This document shows positions 37,901 through 50,200 of a stretch of 64,000 nt of DNA, in pieces. Position numbers and translations under genes: made by a program. The DNA is taken from the NCBI RefSeq assembly GCF_035582795.1, contig NC_134368.1:34966501-35030500 (forward strand), given 5' to 3'. Source of the DNA: Mycteria americana (lineage: Eukaryota > Chordata > Aves > Ciconiiformes > Ciconiidae). Under the pieces are notes generated by a model. The model was not told the DNA's origin and made no database searches. It saw nothing but the letters and a program-made list of their open reading frames with translations. Numbering within the stretch: position 1 is the stretch's first letter; each line of letters opens with the position of its first letter.

Positions 37901-38125
37901 CCAGCTCTCCTCACACCCACCCGGCCCGCCGGAGCCCAGCCAGCCCTTCGGGCGGGGCCGGCCGCATCCCACCCGCCACCTCCCCCAGAGAGGGCCGGGG
38001 GCGACCCGACCCGCGCCGTCCCCTTCCCCTCCCGTCGCCAGGCTCACCGGGTCCGGCGCCCAGACGAGCTGCGCCACGACGAGCAGCGCGGCGGGCGACA
38101 GCAGCGCCCGGCCCCAGCCCGCCAT
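22979..38125 (-). CDS. ASAH1: Acid ceramidase (N-acylsphingosine amidohydrolase 1), 14 exons, 395 aa
   Basis: Lysosomal hydrolase that splits ceramide into sphingosine and fatty acid; the precursor self-cleaves into alpha and beta subunits. Coding exons, transcript order: 38125-38048, 32968-32922, 32731-32641, 31420-31334, 30337-30259, 29354-29280, 28462-28417, 27150-27006, 25808-25754, 25547-25466, 24845-24714, 24481-24358, 23804-23748, 23068-22979. Phases join to 1188 nt; 395 aa equals the human length. Residues 1-26 include a hydrophobic signal peptide. Cys143 in [11 protein letters not shown] is the nucleophile and first beta residue. Arg159 and Asp162 (ARNLD), Asn320 (ETNYDRW) and Arg333 (DNRRTPA) complete the active site. 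Cys31/Cys340 and Cys388/Cys392 keep the disulfide pairs. N-glycosylation sequons occur at 173, 195, 259, 342 and 348; the human Asn286 site is absent. The minus-strand neighbours are independent genes. Confidence 0.96.
28356..28388 (+). repeat. (GTTTT)n simple repeat
   Basis: About five GTTTT units then a T run, in the ASAH1 intron downstream of exon 7. Confidence 0.85.
28471..28491 (+). repeat. (AATA)n microsatellite at the ASAH1 exon 7 acceptor
   Basis: CAATAAATAAATAAATAAAT on the plus strand reads (TTTA)n on the minus strand. It ends nine bases before the acceptor of ASAH1 exon 7 and forms its pyrimidine tract. Confidence 0.85.
32969..38047 (-). other. ASAH1 intron 1 (5.1 kb)
   Basis: The largest intron of ASAH1. 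It carries G- or C-rich runs (around 33982-33998 and 36979-36995), T runs, and an antisense exon-like open stretch at 36411-36642. No transposon was recognised. Confidence 0.7.
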
Positions 38126-38167
38126 CCTCCTTCCCGGCTCGGCAAGGCGCTTCCCGGTGTGGCGGCC

Positions 38168-38175
38168 CACATGAC
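38168..38175 (-). promoter_or_regulatory. M-box / CLEAR-like E-box, ASAH1 promoter
   Basis: GTCATGTG on the minus strand, 43 bases upstream of the ASAH1 ATG. TCATGTG is the M-box core bound by MITF/TFE factors, and CLEAR elements of lysosomal genes are related. Binding is inferred. The CATG includes an upstream ATG (38172-38170), out of frame with the main start. Confidence 0.45.
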
Positions 38176-38176
38176 A

Positions 38177-38191
38177 CCGCCCCGCCCCGCC
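38177..38191. promoter_or_regulatory. Overlapping GC boxes (Sp1/KLF type)
   Basis: CCGCCCCGCCCCGCC on the plus strand, equal to GGCGGGGCGGGGCGG on the coding strand of ASAH1, just upstream of the E-box. A typical CpG-island promoter element. Confidence 0.6.
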
Positions 38192-38240
38192 TGTCACAGG
38201 AGGGAGGCGGTGGCGGCAGGGCCGGGGAGGCGGTGGCAGG

Positions 38241-38280
38241 GCCCTGCCGCCGTCGCCCCGGCCCTGCCGCCGTCGCCCCG
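38241..38280 (+). repeat. 20-bp tandem duplication in the ASAH1 promoter
   Basis: GCCCTGCCGCCGTCGCCCCG occurs twice back to back, at 38241-38260 and 38261-38280, without a mismatch. Confidence 0.9.
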
Positions 38281-38290
38281 ACCCTCCTTT

Positions 38291-41200
38291 TTACTTTTAA
38301 TAAAGCAGAGGCATTGACTTTCAGTCATACTCCCAAAAGAGGGCAGTTCCGCCCAAGAAAAATCTGAAATAAAATCGCCTCTCTTAGGCAACGCTACGAG
38401 CAAACCCGTGGCATCAGTTTTCACGTTGTAAATATTGTGATTTTTAATTACTCTGTGTCCTTGGGATATTTTAGGCAGGTTTTATGGTAATGAGAGACAC
38501 CAGGCAGCTCCTTTCTTGAGGAAGAAGGAGTTTTCTCCATTTTGCCTGCTTAAGAGTGCAGGAAACGGGGCAACTGGAGAGACAGTCTGAGGAGAAATAC
38601 CAGGTATGAGATCCATCACTGCCAGCACGTTGCCTATCATTTATTCACTACTATACATAAATGGTATATTTGTTGTGATATCAAGTACAAGCCAGCAGCA
38701 GAATAAGATGCATACTCCAAATAACTTACAATAAAAAGTGTGAGCTTTTTATTGTAAGCTTACAATTGTAAGCTTACAAAATAGCTTACAATTTTAGTGT
38801 GAGCAAATTAATATATAATGGGCGTATATGTTAGTTGTCAGAAGCACCACGAAGAAATACTAAAAAACTTCAAGGATACCTGTGTTTTAGCTTGTCTTGT
38901 GCTTTATGCAGTGCCCGAGAGGTGTCACATGTTTTTAGGCACACAGAAAAGAAGCAATACAGTCTTTAATATCCTGACTTAAATTGGCTGTACAATTAAC
39001 TCTCTTCTAAAACAAAACGGGGGTGGCAAGACAAAGAAGGGAAGCCCTTGGCAGATGGTTGACTGGAAAGCTGTATGGCATTGCAGAAATTAAGAATCGG
39101 AACAGGATAAAAGAAATGCATTGTAAGGTGTGAAAGCCTTGGGCAAAGGGAGGGCGTGCAGCAATGCGTAGGAAGGAATCAGCTCAGAACGTAAGCTTGG
39201 AATTGCACAGAGCTTTAGAGACCAAGGCAGAAAAGCGTTAAGCACTGGTGGAAGAAGAGATGGAACCAATCAGGGGATTTAAGAAATGAGGAAAATTACA
39301 GCGTAACGGGAGAAACTTCCAATTTTCATGGGAGTGTCTTTCACAAATAGGAAATGAGGCAGTTTCTGTAGGGCCCAGCCAATTTTTTTTTTTTGTTGAA
39401 AACAAATACCTGTAAGACAATAATTCTGTATTTACTTGCAGGTACCCGAATATACTGTTATGGTCTACAGTAAGAAATAGCCAGATTAAGTTGGTCCTGT
39501 TATTTTCTAAACATCTGCAGCCCTTTTTGCTCAGATTTAGTTTCTGGAGCAGACCGTTTTTAGGTGCTTTACTATCTTTAGGACATCTTTAACAGTAGAA
39601 AATAAACAACAGCTTTGGAAAATGAAAAAAACTTTCTGAATGCTCTGAAGACAAAATTATGCCATGGTCACATTACACATTCAAAACTTACTTTTTTGAA
39701 GCCTCTTTGTACTTTTGGTTTAGGTCTTTCACCAGGAAAGAAATTCTAAGTCTAAGGAATAGTTAACACCCTTCAGTCTGTGTGTTTCTCTGACTATGGC
39801 TGTTCTGCTGCATTCCTAACAGAATGCCTCCTCTCCGGGGTCCACACCAGTACTTTAGGTCCTCCATTTATGTTGTCTAGGTTTCTTCTGTCAGTTTTCA
39901 AAAATCTGAGTTAAGTCAGAAGAAAAAAGCTCAAGATGTGCAGTTTACTCATTAACTGTACTACCTGACAGCTGGTGTCACTGATACTTAGTACTTCATG
40001 TCCACCCTTCTGCTTTCTCACACTCATCTATCCAGTACTGTATTACCACTCCCCAGATCTGTTCCTTCCTCCAGAAGTAGAGGCTGCACAAATTCCTTCC
40101 TCTTTTCTCTCTGTTCCAGTTAAATTAAAGCTCTTTGTGTTAACACTACTGCTAGGACATAGCATCACCAAGAAGACTCCATGACTACCTCCAATGGGAA
40201 AATATCCCAATGAACTCCTTATAGCAACAGTTTAATACACATACTGATCTTCACTGTTTTGTCATACCTTTGATTTCCTTTCCTGGGACTAAAATTCCAG
40301 GGTATTCCCCAGTCCTCTGCTTCTGTGTTATCTCAGGACACATTTTTTAGCAAGAATCTAGTGTATCATTAGTCCCAACACAGAGGGCAACTCCGTTGCT
40401 ACTAAGATATCCCTATTCCCTGCAGCGCTGCCAGTCCCTTGCCAAATCCAGTACTTCCTCTTCTACTTAGGACAGTCTCATTTCATTTGCTCTGACATTT
40501 CTTTTTGCATCACTTCTTCCTAGCTCTGTTAAGAAACATGCCTCTCAGTTCCATTTTTCCTTTACTATCACTTATAGCTATTTACAGTGCCTACACCTTG
40601 CATTCTCCTACTGACATTGATAAATATGAAATGGAAAATTCCTTTCCATGGGTAATTCTCACACTCTTTTTCAGATTCTGAGTACTCCTTTCAGCACCCT
40701 TTCCACCAGCATAGCAGATTTCTGCTTCCAGCTGCATCTGTGTTTGAGTAATCATTTTTATAAGTTCTACCGGAGAGGATTTTATTTAAACAATTATTCC
40801 TGAAAGGAAAAACAGATGCTTTAACATCAGTCTACTTCAACCATCAGCATTCACTTCAGATGCGTTTAAGATTCACAGTGATTGTGGATCAGTGACACCT
40901 GCAATGAACTGCCCAATAAATAATTACCCTGGCCCACAGCCTGCTCCTTGTGGTGCTGCCTCTTTCCCAGTGTTTCTGGGAGTAGTTTTGGCATTAGGCC
41001 ACTTCCAGGTCCATGATGTTGCAAGTATTGTACATCAGGTTACTTACATTTCTGGGGAGGGATATGTAGCATGGTACCTACAACCAGAACTACCTAAAGA
41101 GCCCTAATTCCCAGTCCTAGACCAAACTGAGGAGCTCTGGGGAAAAATGAATTACATTTTTTTTCTGTGATGGCACAACCCACAGCTATGCTGTATTTTC

Positions 41201-43444
41201 ATCCAAGAATTCCTCAGACTCTGGCCAGGAGCATTTGCCAGCAATCATCTACTTATTTCTAGCTTTTGGCCTTCTCCCTGCAAATTCAGTGTTCATGCTT
41301 CTGTCAGACCTCCTGGGTGTGTGCAATGCATCTTTTCCAACAATACAGGAATTCAAAATACGGACTTTACTCACCATGGAAAAGGCAGCATAGCCCTCTC
41401 CTTTACAAAAATGGAGTCATAGAGCATATGAACAGACACTACAATTCAAAAGCCTCTAAGCTACACAATTAGTTTCATCTGCTTGACCATTTCTGCTATT
41501 GGTAAGAAGCTAGCCAGACATGATGCCTACATGGCTCTCCGATTGAGAGGGTGTCTATTTTTATTTGAGAGCAATCCCTAGAAAAGGGAGCTCCCTAGAA
41601 AAGCCAACTATTCTCTCTCAAGACCACTAAATGCCAGGGAGCTTTCTCTCTGGACTACATCATTGAACAGTCTGTCTCCCAGGGCTTAAGCTATATGGCA
41701 AAGAGCCTACCATTGGTACCTTATATACCTTTAATTTTTCTCAGAGCCAACCCCTTAATACAAGCCAAATATTCACACGTGATACAGTTAAGATTTTATA
41801 ACTGGGTTATGGATGTGTGAGGGATTTCTAATGTAATTCTGGAGTTACTTACAAAATTGGAGTAAAAAACCAAATCAGTTCTGCTAATTACAGTTTCTTT
41901 TTGAAAATGTTTTAATGCAGAATGTCACTACAAACATTTTGATATTCCCAGCAATTGCTTGCTTTGAAAGAATGCACAGTTAATAGAAACTGATAGGAAA
42001 CACAGATAACTTTCAGTGATTCCTGCTATGTGGTAAGCTTAAAGGGTAAACTCAAAGTTCTGTACTAGAACTAAAATTCTGTGAAAACTTTAAAATGAAG
42101 CTATTGAACTTGATACTGGTAAAAAGGTCAAACATTTGATTAGTTTATGTGACTATCTGATACTATTACATTTTGGTTAACAGTATTTCCTGAAATACAA
42201 TAATCAGATAGATATAGGGGAAAAGACAATTCTCCAGAAGATCATTTAAGTTCAAAAAAACAGCTTCCAAGGGATCTTTTGTACCCCTGAAAACTGAGGG
42301 GAACACAAATTCTCATTTGATAATTTCATTTTACTTTTTTTTTTATTCAGTGTAGACCTTGCTTTTATTTAATTTCTCAGCATTCTGTTATAACTTCTAT
42401 CAGCATAAAAATACAAAACCTTATGGAGCAGCTGGAATGATGGGAAGGTCTCTAAGGATTTGTCCATATAAAAAAGTTACAAGCACAACTGTCCCAATAT
42501 AGTCGTACAAACCAGCTCCCCAGAGGGGGCATCCGGATTTCTCATTTAGTATCTCCCTCAACAGAAAAAGCTCAAGTGGGAAAAGGCACTCATTCCAAAA
42601 TAGATATTCACACAAGGAACTAGTGAGTGTACCTATTCTTGTAAAATAGGTATTAAATGAATAGCAGGTTTAACAGGTATAAAACAAATAAATTCTACAA
42701 CCTTAGAGGGAAAAGCCCTGCGGCAAAAATCTCTGTACTCAGCCAGATAGAGCTGGGTATGGAAAGCTTAAAAATGCCATCAGATAAAGGTTTGGATTTT
42801 TCTTTGCTTTTCTAGAAACAAATGAGTTTAAGAATTCCTATGTTACATCATAAATGTGCCCAGCCCATGGAGATTTTCTTCTTTTAGTTCCATAAAATCT
42901 GTATGGGCTATAATCATATTTTTCTAAATTCTTTGAAAAATAAATGCTTTTATTGCTAATGTCAGCTAGCCTTCCCTAACCAGCTATAATTTGTTTTCAT
43001 GCTGAAAAGTCAATAGAGGGTTTAAACAATTATGACATACTTAAATTCTTCATGCTTCTTCCTCAAGACCAACTGCCTATGAAATTTAGACCAATATAAA
43101 TTGCCGTTACTGACTAGACTTTACTGGTCTGTTCTTGTGCTCTTTTTAGACACAACATTATCTTGCATGAGCTTACAGTTTTGTACTATGTGCGTAGTTC
43201 AAATTAACAGCTAGGAGAAGCTCCATGGAGACAATTCAAATTATTAGCATAAAAATCCTCAACATTGTTACCAAGTAATCTTTATGATGCAGATTACAGA
43301 AGCTGTGGAGAGAGTGAGCAATTGTTCTGACTGAGGTAGTTCCTATGGACATGTTGTTACTGAAAAGCTTATTGGTAATCAGAACAGACACAGGTAACCA
43401 TATTTTATATGAGATACTAGGAATGCATATTATACTATGACCTT
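38291..43444. other. Intergenic region ASAH1 promoter to FRG1 3' end
   Basis: AT-rich, no recognisable exon on either strand. It contains the hairpin/repeat cluster at 38725-38806. No transposon was recognised. Confidence 0.55.
38725..38806. repeat. Hairpin and AGCTTACA repeat cluster
   Basis: A perfect 14-bp inverted repeat (CTTACAATAAAAAG at 38725-38738, its complement at 38745-38758) encloses a 6-nt TGTGAG loop. It is followed directly by three AGCTTACA units (the middle ones part of AAGCTTACAATTGTAAGCTT) and by TGTGAGC again near 38798. Arms, loop and repeats share motifs, so the cluster probably grew by local palindromic or template-switch duplication. Confidence 0.85.
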
Positions 43445-43461
43445 AAGAAAAGTCCTGCTGT

Positions 43462-43467
43462 TTTATT
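43462..43467 (-). terminator. Candidate poly(A) signal, FRG1
   Basis: TTTATT on the plus strand reads AATAAA on the minus strand, about 740 bases after the FRG1 stop. It is the nearest canonical hexamer I found downstream of the last coding exon. The implied 3' UTR is about 43445-44203. Confidence 0.4.
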
Positions 43468-44203
43468 AAACAAATTAAAGTCCACGCTGTAGAGAAACCA
43501 GCAAGTTTGCAAAATCAATTTTTTCCCTCTTGTAAAATAAGCGGCCTGCTAACACAAAAGAGTCATCCCCTTTTCTTATGGAGCACCTGCATTTTCATTT
43601 GTAATAGGGTTCTTGTGATTTGTCAACACTCTTTCCAGCATATGGATTATGCCATTTATCAACCTGAACAGTGGGTCTGTTTTGAACATTGTTTTATGAA
43701 TCCCGAATATTCTGGCCCAGTCCTCACCTGATACAGTGTAGAATGGCTCCACAGATGTCCTACTCAGGATCTGGTATGACATGTTCTAAGACATGCCTTT
43801 TCAATTATTTCTGCTTGTTCAATACAGTTACATATTTCTTAAGGGTTCAATGGTTTAACCATATTTTACTTCTGAACTTCATCGTCGTTCTCTTCTGCCC
43901 CATCTCTAAGTTCAGGTTCCTTTCATCAACCTTGGAAGATTCAGTGGGTCAATTTCTTTTCCATTAAATAATTATCTCACTATTTCAATAGCATGTCATT
44001 TTAGAGTAAACTTAATAGTATTCATTACTGAAAGATGACGCTAGTTTGATGCTTAATTATAGCTCCCGGGCGATCCTTTAAAAATGATGTAATAAAAACA
44101 TCAGCAAAACACCATCAATAAAAAATAATTAAAAAACATTTTACTCTTGTTTTCAATTTGACCCTATCATCAAAGATGCAGAAGAAAATGGACCAGCTGG
44201 TTG

Positions 44204-47200
44204 TCATTTGCAGTATCTATCCGCTTTCACTTTTGCTCTCCTATATGGAAAGAGTAATGAAACAAGATTTAAATTAAGACCAAATATGATTACATCTGTG
44301 TATTTTGTCTGCCTCAAAGCATTAAGGAAGCATTGAAAGCAATTTTTCATGGAATCATAGAATGGTTTGGGTTGGAAGGGACCTTAAAGACCACCTAGTT
44401 TCAACCCCTCTGCCATGGCCAGGGACACCTTCCACTAGACCAGGTTGCTCAAAGCCCCATCTGACCTGGCCTTGAACACTTCCAGGGAGGGGGCATCCAC
44501 AGCTTCTCTGGACAACCTGTTCCAGTGCCTCACCACCCTCGTAGTGAAGAAACTACATATAAAAGCCTAACAACACTTTGGATTTGTTAATTAACTTTTT
44601 CTTCTTAAGGAGCTAGAACTGCAATGTCTAAAGTTAACCTTATCTTTCCCTTCAAATCATCATGAATTGCATTTTGTCCACTTTGAGGAATGCAATTCAG
44701 ATTCAGTGTTATTTGAAACTGGTACTCAACCTGTGATGGCCTGGAAGTGTTCGCACATCACTTGCAATTATCATAAACGATGTCTTCTGCATTCCACCCA
44801 CTGAATTAATGCAAATATTTATACTGTATACCAATACAAAATGTTTTAAAAGTTCAAGACAGTTTCTGTAGTCTTAGCTCAGGAAAAAAAAAAAACTATT
44901 CCCACTAGATAACATGAAGAATGTTCTTAATAAATGCTATTTTTCTTTAAAATGCAGCTTTCCCCTTTCCAAAATGTCCTGGTGCCATAGGTATTGAAAA
45001 TGTTAAAAATTAGCTTAATTTTTTTTTTTATTAAAAAGATTCATCCCTCAACTCCTCTGCACTAAACAAACTGAACAACCTAGTTAAAGATTTCCAAAAT
45101 AATTTATTTCTGGGTAAATCCAAACCTGCAAACTTCAGCTAAAGAAGTGAAAATTCAGAACAACAAAAAAAGCCAACCCCAGAACTCAGGCAGAACACTG
45201 ACCAGAGAGGAAGTGGTCAACACCCCACCCCCCTGAAATCTAGCTCTTTTTTGTACCCCAGGTTTACTGTAATTCAACCTCCCAGTAGTTTTTAAATCAG
45301 TACATTACTTCTTGTACTTTGAAGTACCTGTCAAGCAGCATTTCATGAAAAGTGCCTTCTTTCCTGGCTTTTCTGAGGGCTTTTGTATCTTCTTTGCTTA
45401 TTTTAAGCTTTTTGTCTTGAAAACTTTGGAATTTCTTTCTGTAAGGGGGAGGGAAATGTAAAAAGTGTAACTTCTTTATAAAGTTTTGTGTTTCAATAAA
45501 ACAACACCCGATAAGAATCTTAACTTCTATGACACAGTAGACAACTGGCCTAACAAAATCCAGCAAACTATCACAGTATCAAATATTGCACTAAGACTTC
45601 TGTAGGTGAAAACTATTCAGGGTTTTTTTGGCAGTCTAAGTGGGAATGAGCCCCTGCATGATTAGCATGACATGGTTACAGGTTCTAAAAAGCCCCTTCT
45701 TCACCTACTAGCATGACAAGTCAGGGAGCAAAAGTGTATCGGGTGTAGGCGGCAAGGTGCTGGTAGTGGGGGAGCTGCAGGGGTGGCTGCTGTGAGAAGA
45801 GGCCAGGGGCTGCCCCATGCTGGACATAAATGGCTCCACAACAGACCCACCGCAGGACACAGCTGAGCCCATCAGCAAAGCTGGTGGCACCTCTGTGAAA
45901 CCATATTTAAGAAAGGGCAAAATGCTACACAGGCAGAGGAGAAGAGAGAAAACAAAGTGCAAAATGGCAGTGTGATCATCAAGGACACAGAAGGAGAGCG
46001 AGGAGGTGCTTCAGGTGCTGGAGCAGATATTCCCCTCTAGCCTGTGGAGAGGACCATGCCAGAGCAGGGGAAAGTGGGAGAGGAAAGGAGTGGCAGAGAG
46101 AAACCACTATGTATTGACCCATCCCCTCATCCTGCTTGGGGAAGCAGGTAGAGGAGTCTGGAGTGAAGCTGAGCTTGGGAGATGGGGGAAGAGAAGGTAT
46201 TGTTTTTCTTTTTTGTCTTTCTTTCTCACTACCCAAATCTACTTTAATGGGCAATAAATTTTAATTAATTTTCCACAAGTTGAGCCTGTTTTGCCTGTGA
46301 CAGTAACTGGTACACAATCTCCCTGTCTTTGTCTCAACCCATTAGCCTTCTCATCCTATTTTCTTCCTTTGCCCTGCTAAGGGGAAAGCGAGTGAAAGGC
46401 TGGGTGGGAGTTTGGCCCTTCCACCAAAGGCGGCCCCAAAGAGAAGCGAAAAAAGATACTTGAGCCTGTCAACAGCTCTAAACTACGTACACATAATTGA
46501 TTTCACACTGTTTAACATTTCCTTTGTCTTCTTGTGGAACGTCATCTTTCTTCTTAGCTTCTCTTTCAGCACAAGTACGAATCTAGTCATTGAGAAGAAA
46601 AAAAAAAACCAAACAACCAACCAAACCAGAAAATGCCTACTTTTTTTTTTTTAAAAACAGAAGTTACAGGTTAAAGACAACAATATATCCTTCATAACAG
46701 AATGAGTCATGCGAACTTTAAGTTCACAGCTTTCAAATTGGTTAATTCGCAACTGGAGACAACTGCAATAAAAGCAAGAGGTGCCTGAAATATGGGAAAT
46801 ATTAAGTGTAATCCTTGATACTACTGTAAGACATAATCACCTTCATCTCAAAGAAGCACCGCTACAGCTCTTAGTTTTAGCAGGGGTAAAATGCCCTTTT
46901 CAGAGACTGACTTAAAAATATTACTGCTCTGACTAGTAGACACCTATCTCTACTTGGAGGCACACATATATTTTCCACATCCAGATGAAGTCAAGCTAGT
47001 CTTTTTACATTCTCTTACTTAAAAGATCTCCTCTTCTGCATCATTCTGGTAAACCCTTGTCTGTCCCTGCTTCAGTCATAATTCATCTCTCCCATACTAA
47101 GCTGTTCAGAACTATCTGGAATATCACATAGACTGTCTTGCCCCCCTTGCAGTGGTAAAATAGCTTCCTATCTCTACTGGAAGCATCTCAGTTTATGCAG

Positions 47201-50200
47201 CCCTGGAGCTCATGTGCCTTTCTTGTGGACATATCACTTGACAGCTCATAGAAAACTATTATAACTGTATTAACAGTAAATCGTAGCACACAGACACCTG
47301 GCTGTTTGAATATCCATGCCAATCCTGTATTAACTGTAGAAGTTATAGATTACCTTTATCATTTCTTCCTCCCCTGCAGTTTTGCTTTTGGCTTCTATGT
47401 CTCCCTCTTCATTACATCTAATAAAACGGCTATTTGCTGCTAGCAATGCCATTTTCTTCTGCAGAAATAATATCACATATTGTTAGTATAAGAATTATAT
47501 ACGAACTCTTTGATTCATAACATTTATCCTCTACAATACACCAGAAAACTCTGTAAATGCATTTTATTCTTTCATATATTGACACTTCAATGACATTTGC
47601 TGGCTCCTTCATTCTTAAGATGTTTATAGCTGCCAAAATGCAGCAGTTGGGAAAACAGAAGATTAAAAGTTATAATATGGGAGAGATTGCAAAAGGCTTT
47701 TACTGCACAGACAAAGAACATCAATAGAGATTAACTCAAAATACCATCAAATGCTAGGAACAGCAAATGAATTATTCCAAGCAGCTTACATCTTGGAAGA
47801 CAGGTTCCCATTGCTCTCTTGATCCTATTGCATCTGAACGTCCAACAACAAGTCCATCTGAATTTATACCAAGGTATTTGCCATAACCAGACTTCAGAGC
47901 AATCCTCAAAGAGAAAATGCAGGAAAATAATAAAGAATGGTTTTAATTCAAGCAATTCACAATATCCAACACATCACAAACATGTTATTAGTAGGCAATG
48001 TATTTCAAGAGAATATTAAAACACATATTCATGCCAGAAACAAAGATAACAAGTATCAAAACTTGTAACATTTTGTTACAGTAATTACCTTGTATCAGAC
48101 AACTTTACTGCTGTAAACTGTTCAGGAGGACTAGGGCCTTCATCATCTGAGGAATGATTTTTTCCATTAGTTAGGTATGAAGTATTAAACATACAATATT
48201 TTAACCTGTTAATACTGCAGTTTCAAAAGGCATTAAACAACGGCCATTGTGAAATACTATGGAAAGCCGCAATACTTTATTTCTTTAAAAATTCCTTTTT
48301 TGAATATTCACTTTTAAAAAAGCAATGCAGGTGCTCATTTATGTTCATATATTTAGAGTGCTTAAAACAAGACACAAAATAAAGACAATCCTTGTGTAAA
48401 GAAATTTACAGTTGAGAATGTTTTGTAATTCTCCAGGTGGCTCTCAAAACCTTAATCTCCTTGTAATGTTATTTTTTCCATAACAAAATGTATTACGGTT
48501 CAGCTATGGTAACACAACTCAGTATTCTAAAAGCTACTAGCCTCTCCATCCCTCAAAACCAAAATGAGATAATATCGCCATTGTTGCTTTGACCTCACCC
48601 TGGAGGTGAAACACACTGTCAGGGTTCTGGAACAGTCCTTGTCTGACTGATGGCTCTCAAATTCAAAGTAAGGACTAGCTAATTATCGTGCCACGTTACT
48701 AGCCCACTTGTGCAGCAACAAAACAAGTATATTAAGACGAGGATGCAGCAATGAGCCTTGAAACTCATCTGCCTTGAGTTTCACTCTTCAACTGACACCA
48801 TAAAGTTTTAATAGGATTTAATAAAAGTTATACTGCTTTTTATCCAGTAAGTGGTATGGCCTTTAACAGGGGATCATCTCCAAGGCAGTTCAATTTATTG
48901 TACACATAAACCAGCAAGAAACTAGGTAAGTGAAACTGATTGGTAGTCATTAGGTTTAAGTCATCTGCATCCTACGGCTAGGATTATTGCATTATTTGTA
49001 ATAAACTGCTTTTAGCTGTAAAACTGCTTGCCTTTATATGATGCTACTTTTATGCTTTTATGCCTTTCATTACTAAAACTGCTTATTTCCAAATTTCCTG
49101 AAACAAACCTTTATGTGGTGCTCCAAGCGTAAACAAGCCATTGTCGAGGGCATGGATGTAAGCTCCTTTATCCATTTCTATAGCTATAGTTCCTGTAATT
49201 TCACCAAAATTGCTGATAGCCCACCAGTTTCCTAAAATACAAAACCATGACAGTTAATAGAGTAATTACAACTTCTGATTACAGTAGTTCAAGAGATGAT
49301 ATTTCTATGTCTTCTCTGAGATTTGAAATTCTAAAGATACAATTGCTATTGCTATCTCAAGATCTTTCTGCATTATTTTATACTACAGACCCAATTTAAT
49401 GGTGTTGCTGCTGAAACGAAGTCCTGCTGTTCTACTAACCCTGCCATCCCTAGTCACAGGCTCCTACGCTTCATCCCTTCTTTGTGTTAGCCCATAGAGC
49501 ATTCAGCTGATCCAGCAAAGATACACCTTGCAAGGAAGGTATTTTTTTTCCCCTCTGGACCAGCCTCCTGCAGTTTTGGGGTCATATCCAATTATTAGAT
49601 TCTCCAACACAACAGAAACAGATAGACTATCTTACCTTGCTGTTAAATTACTTCATCCTTAGACTTCAGTTGTTCAAGCCAATCTGTGTTTGAATGTTTG
49701 AGCCCCCCAGGATTCTACCAAAGTTAAAGGCAGCCCTACCCACATGCATGAATTAGAATTATAACGTTTATATTTTTTAAACTAACATTTTCTCCTGGTA
49801 TACTGCCTTATAAATATTTCCTATGTGATTAAGATAAAAACTATTTTTAATTAATGTGAATATGATGTCTTTTTTCCATATGGTAAGTTTGGCAAGTCAA
49901 GTTGCCTTGAGCAGAAATAACCTTCCCCTGTCTTTATACAACATATGGAGCTAATTGTCTTGTCCTATACAGTCAGGGCTCACAGATCAACGTATGAATT
50001 TTCCAAATCTCTCCCACTTTTTTGTAATCTGGCTAAACTAAAGAATGTAGAACATCTGTAACGTTCTTCTACTGTAAGACACGACATCCCATTTCCTCAT
50101 ATATCATATTTTCATAAATCACAACATCATAAATCATAATATTAAGGTTATATGATTAATATTAATACATTATAATATATTATTATCATAATATCATAAA

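Larger units (their letters stand above)
37870..38290. promoter_or_regulatory. CpG island over ASAH1 exon 1 and promoter
   Basis: Strongly GC-rich, with many CpG in otherwise AT-rich surroundings. It covers the first coding exon and about 165 bases upstream. Contains GC boxes at 38177-38191, an M-box/CLEAR-like GTCATGTG (minus strand, 38168-38175) and a 20-bp tandem duplication at 38241-38280. No TATA box is evident. The transcription start is not resolved. Confidence 0.8.

Noticed and set aside
37832-38197. 121-aa and 88-aa minus-strand frames at ASAH1 exon 1
   Set aside because: They run through the exon 1 donor into intron; only codons 38125-38048 belong to the protein.
45297-45327. FRG1 ending in YFKVQEVMY as the main C-terminus
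   Set aside because: A proper acceptor and 37-nt exon at 44240-44204 restores the family tail in frame; kept only as a possible isoform.
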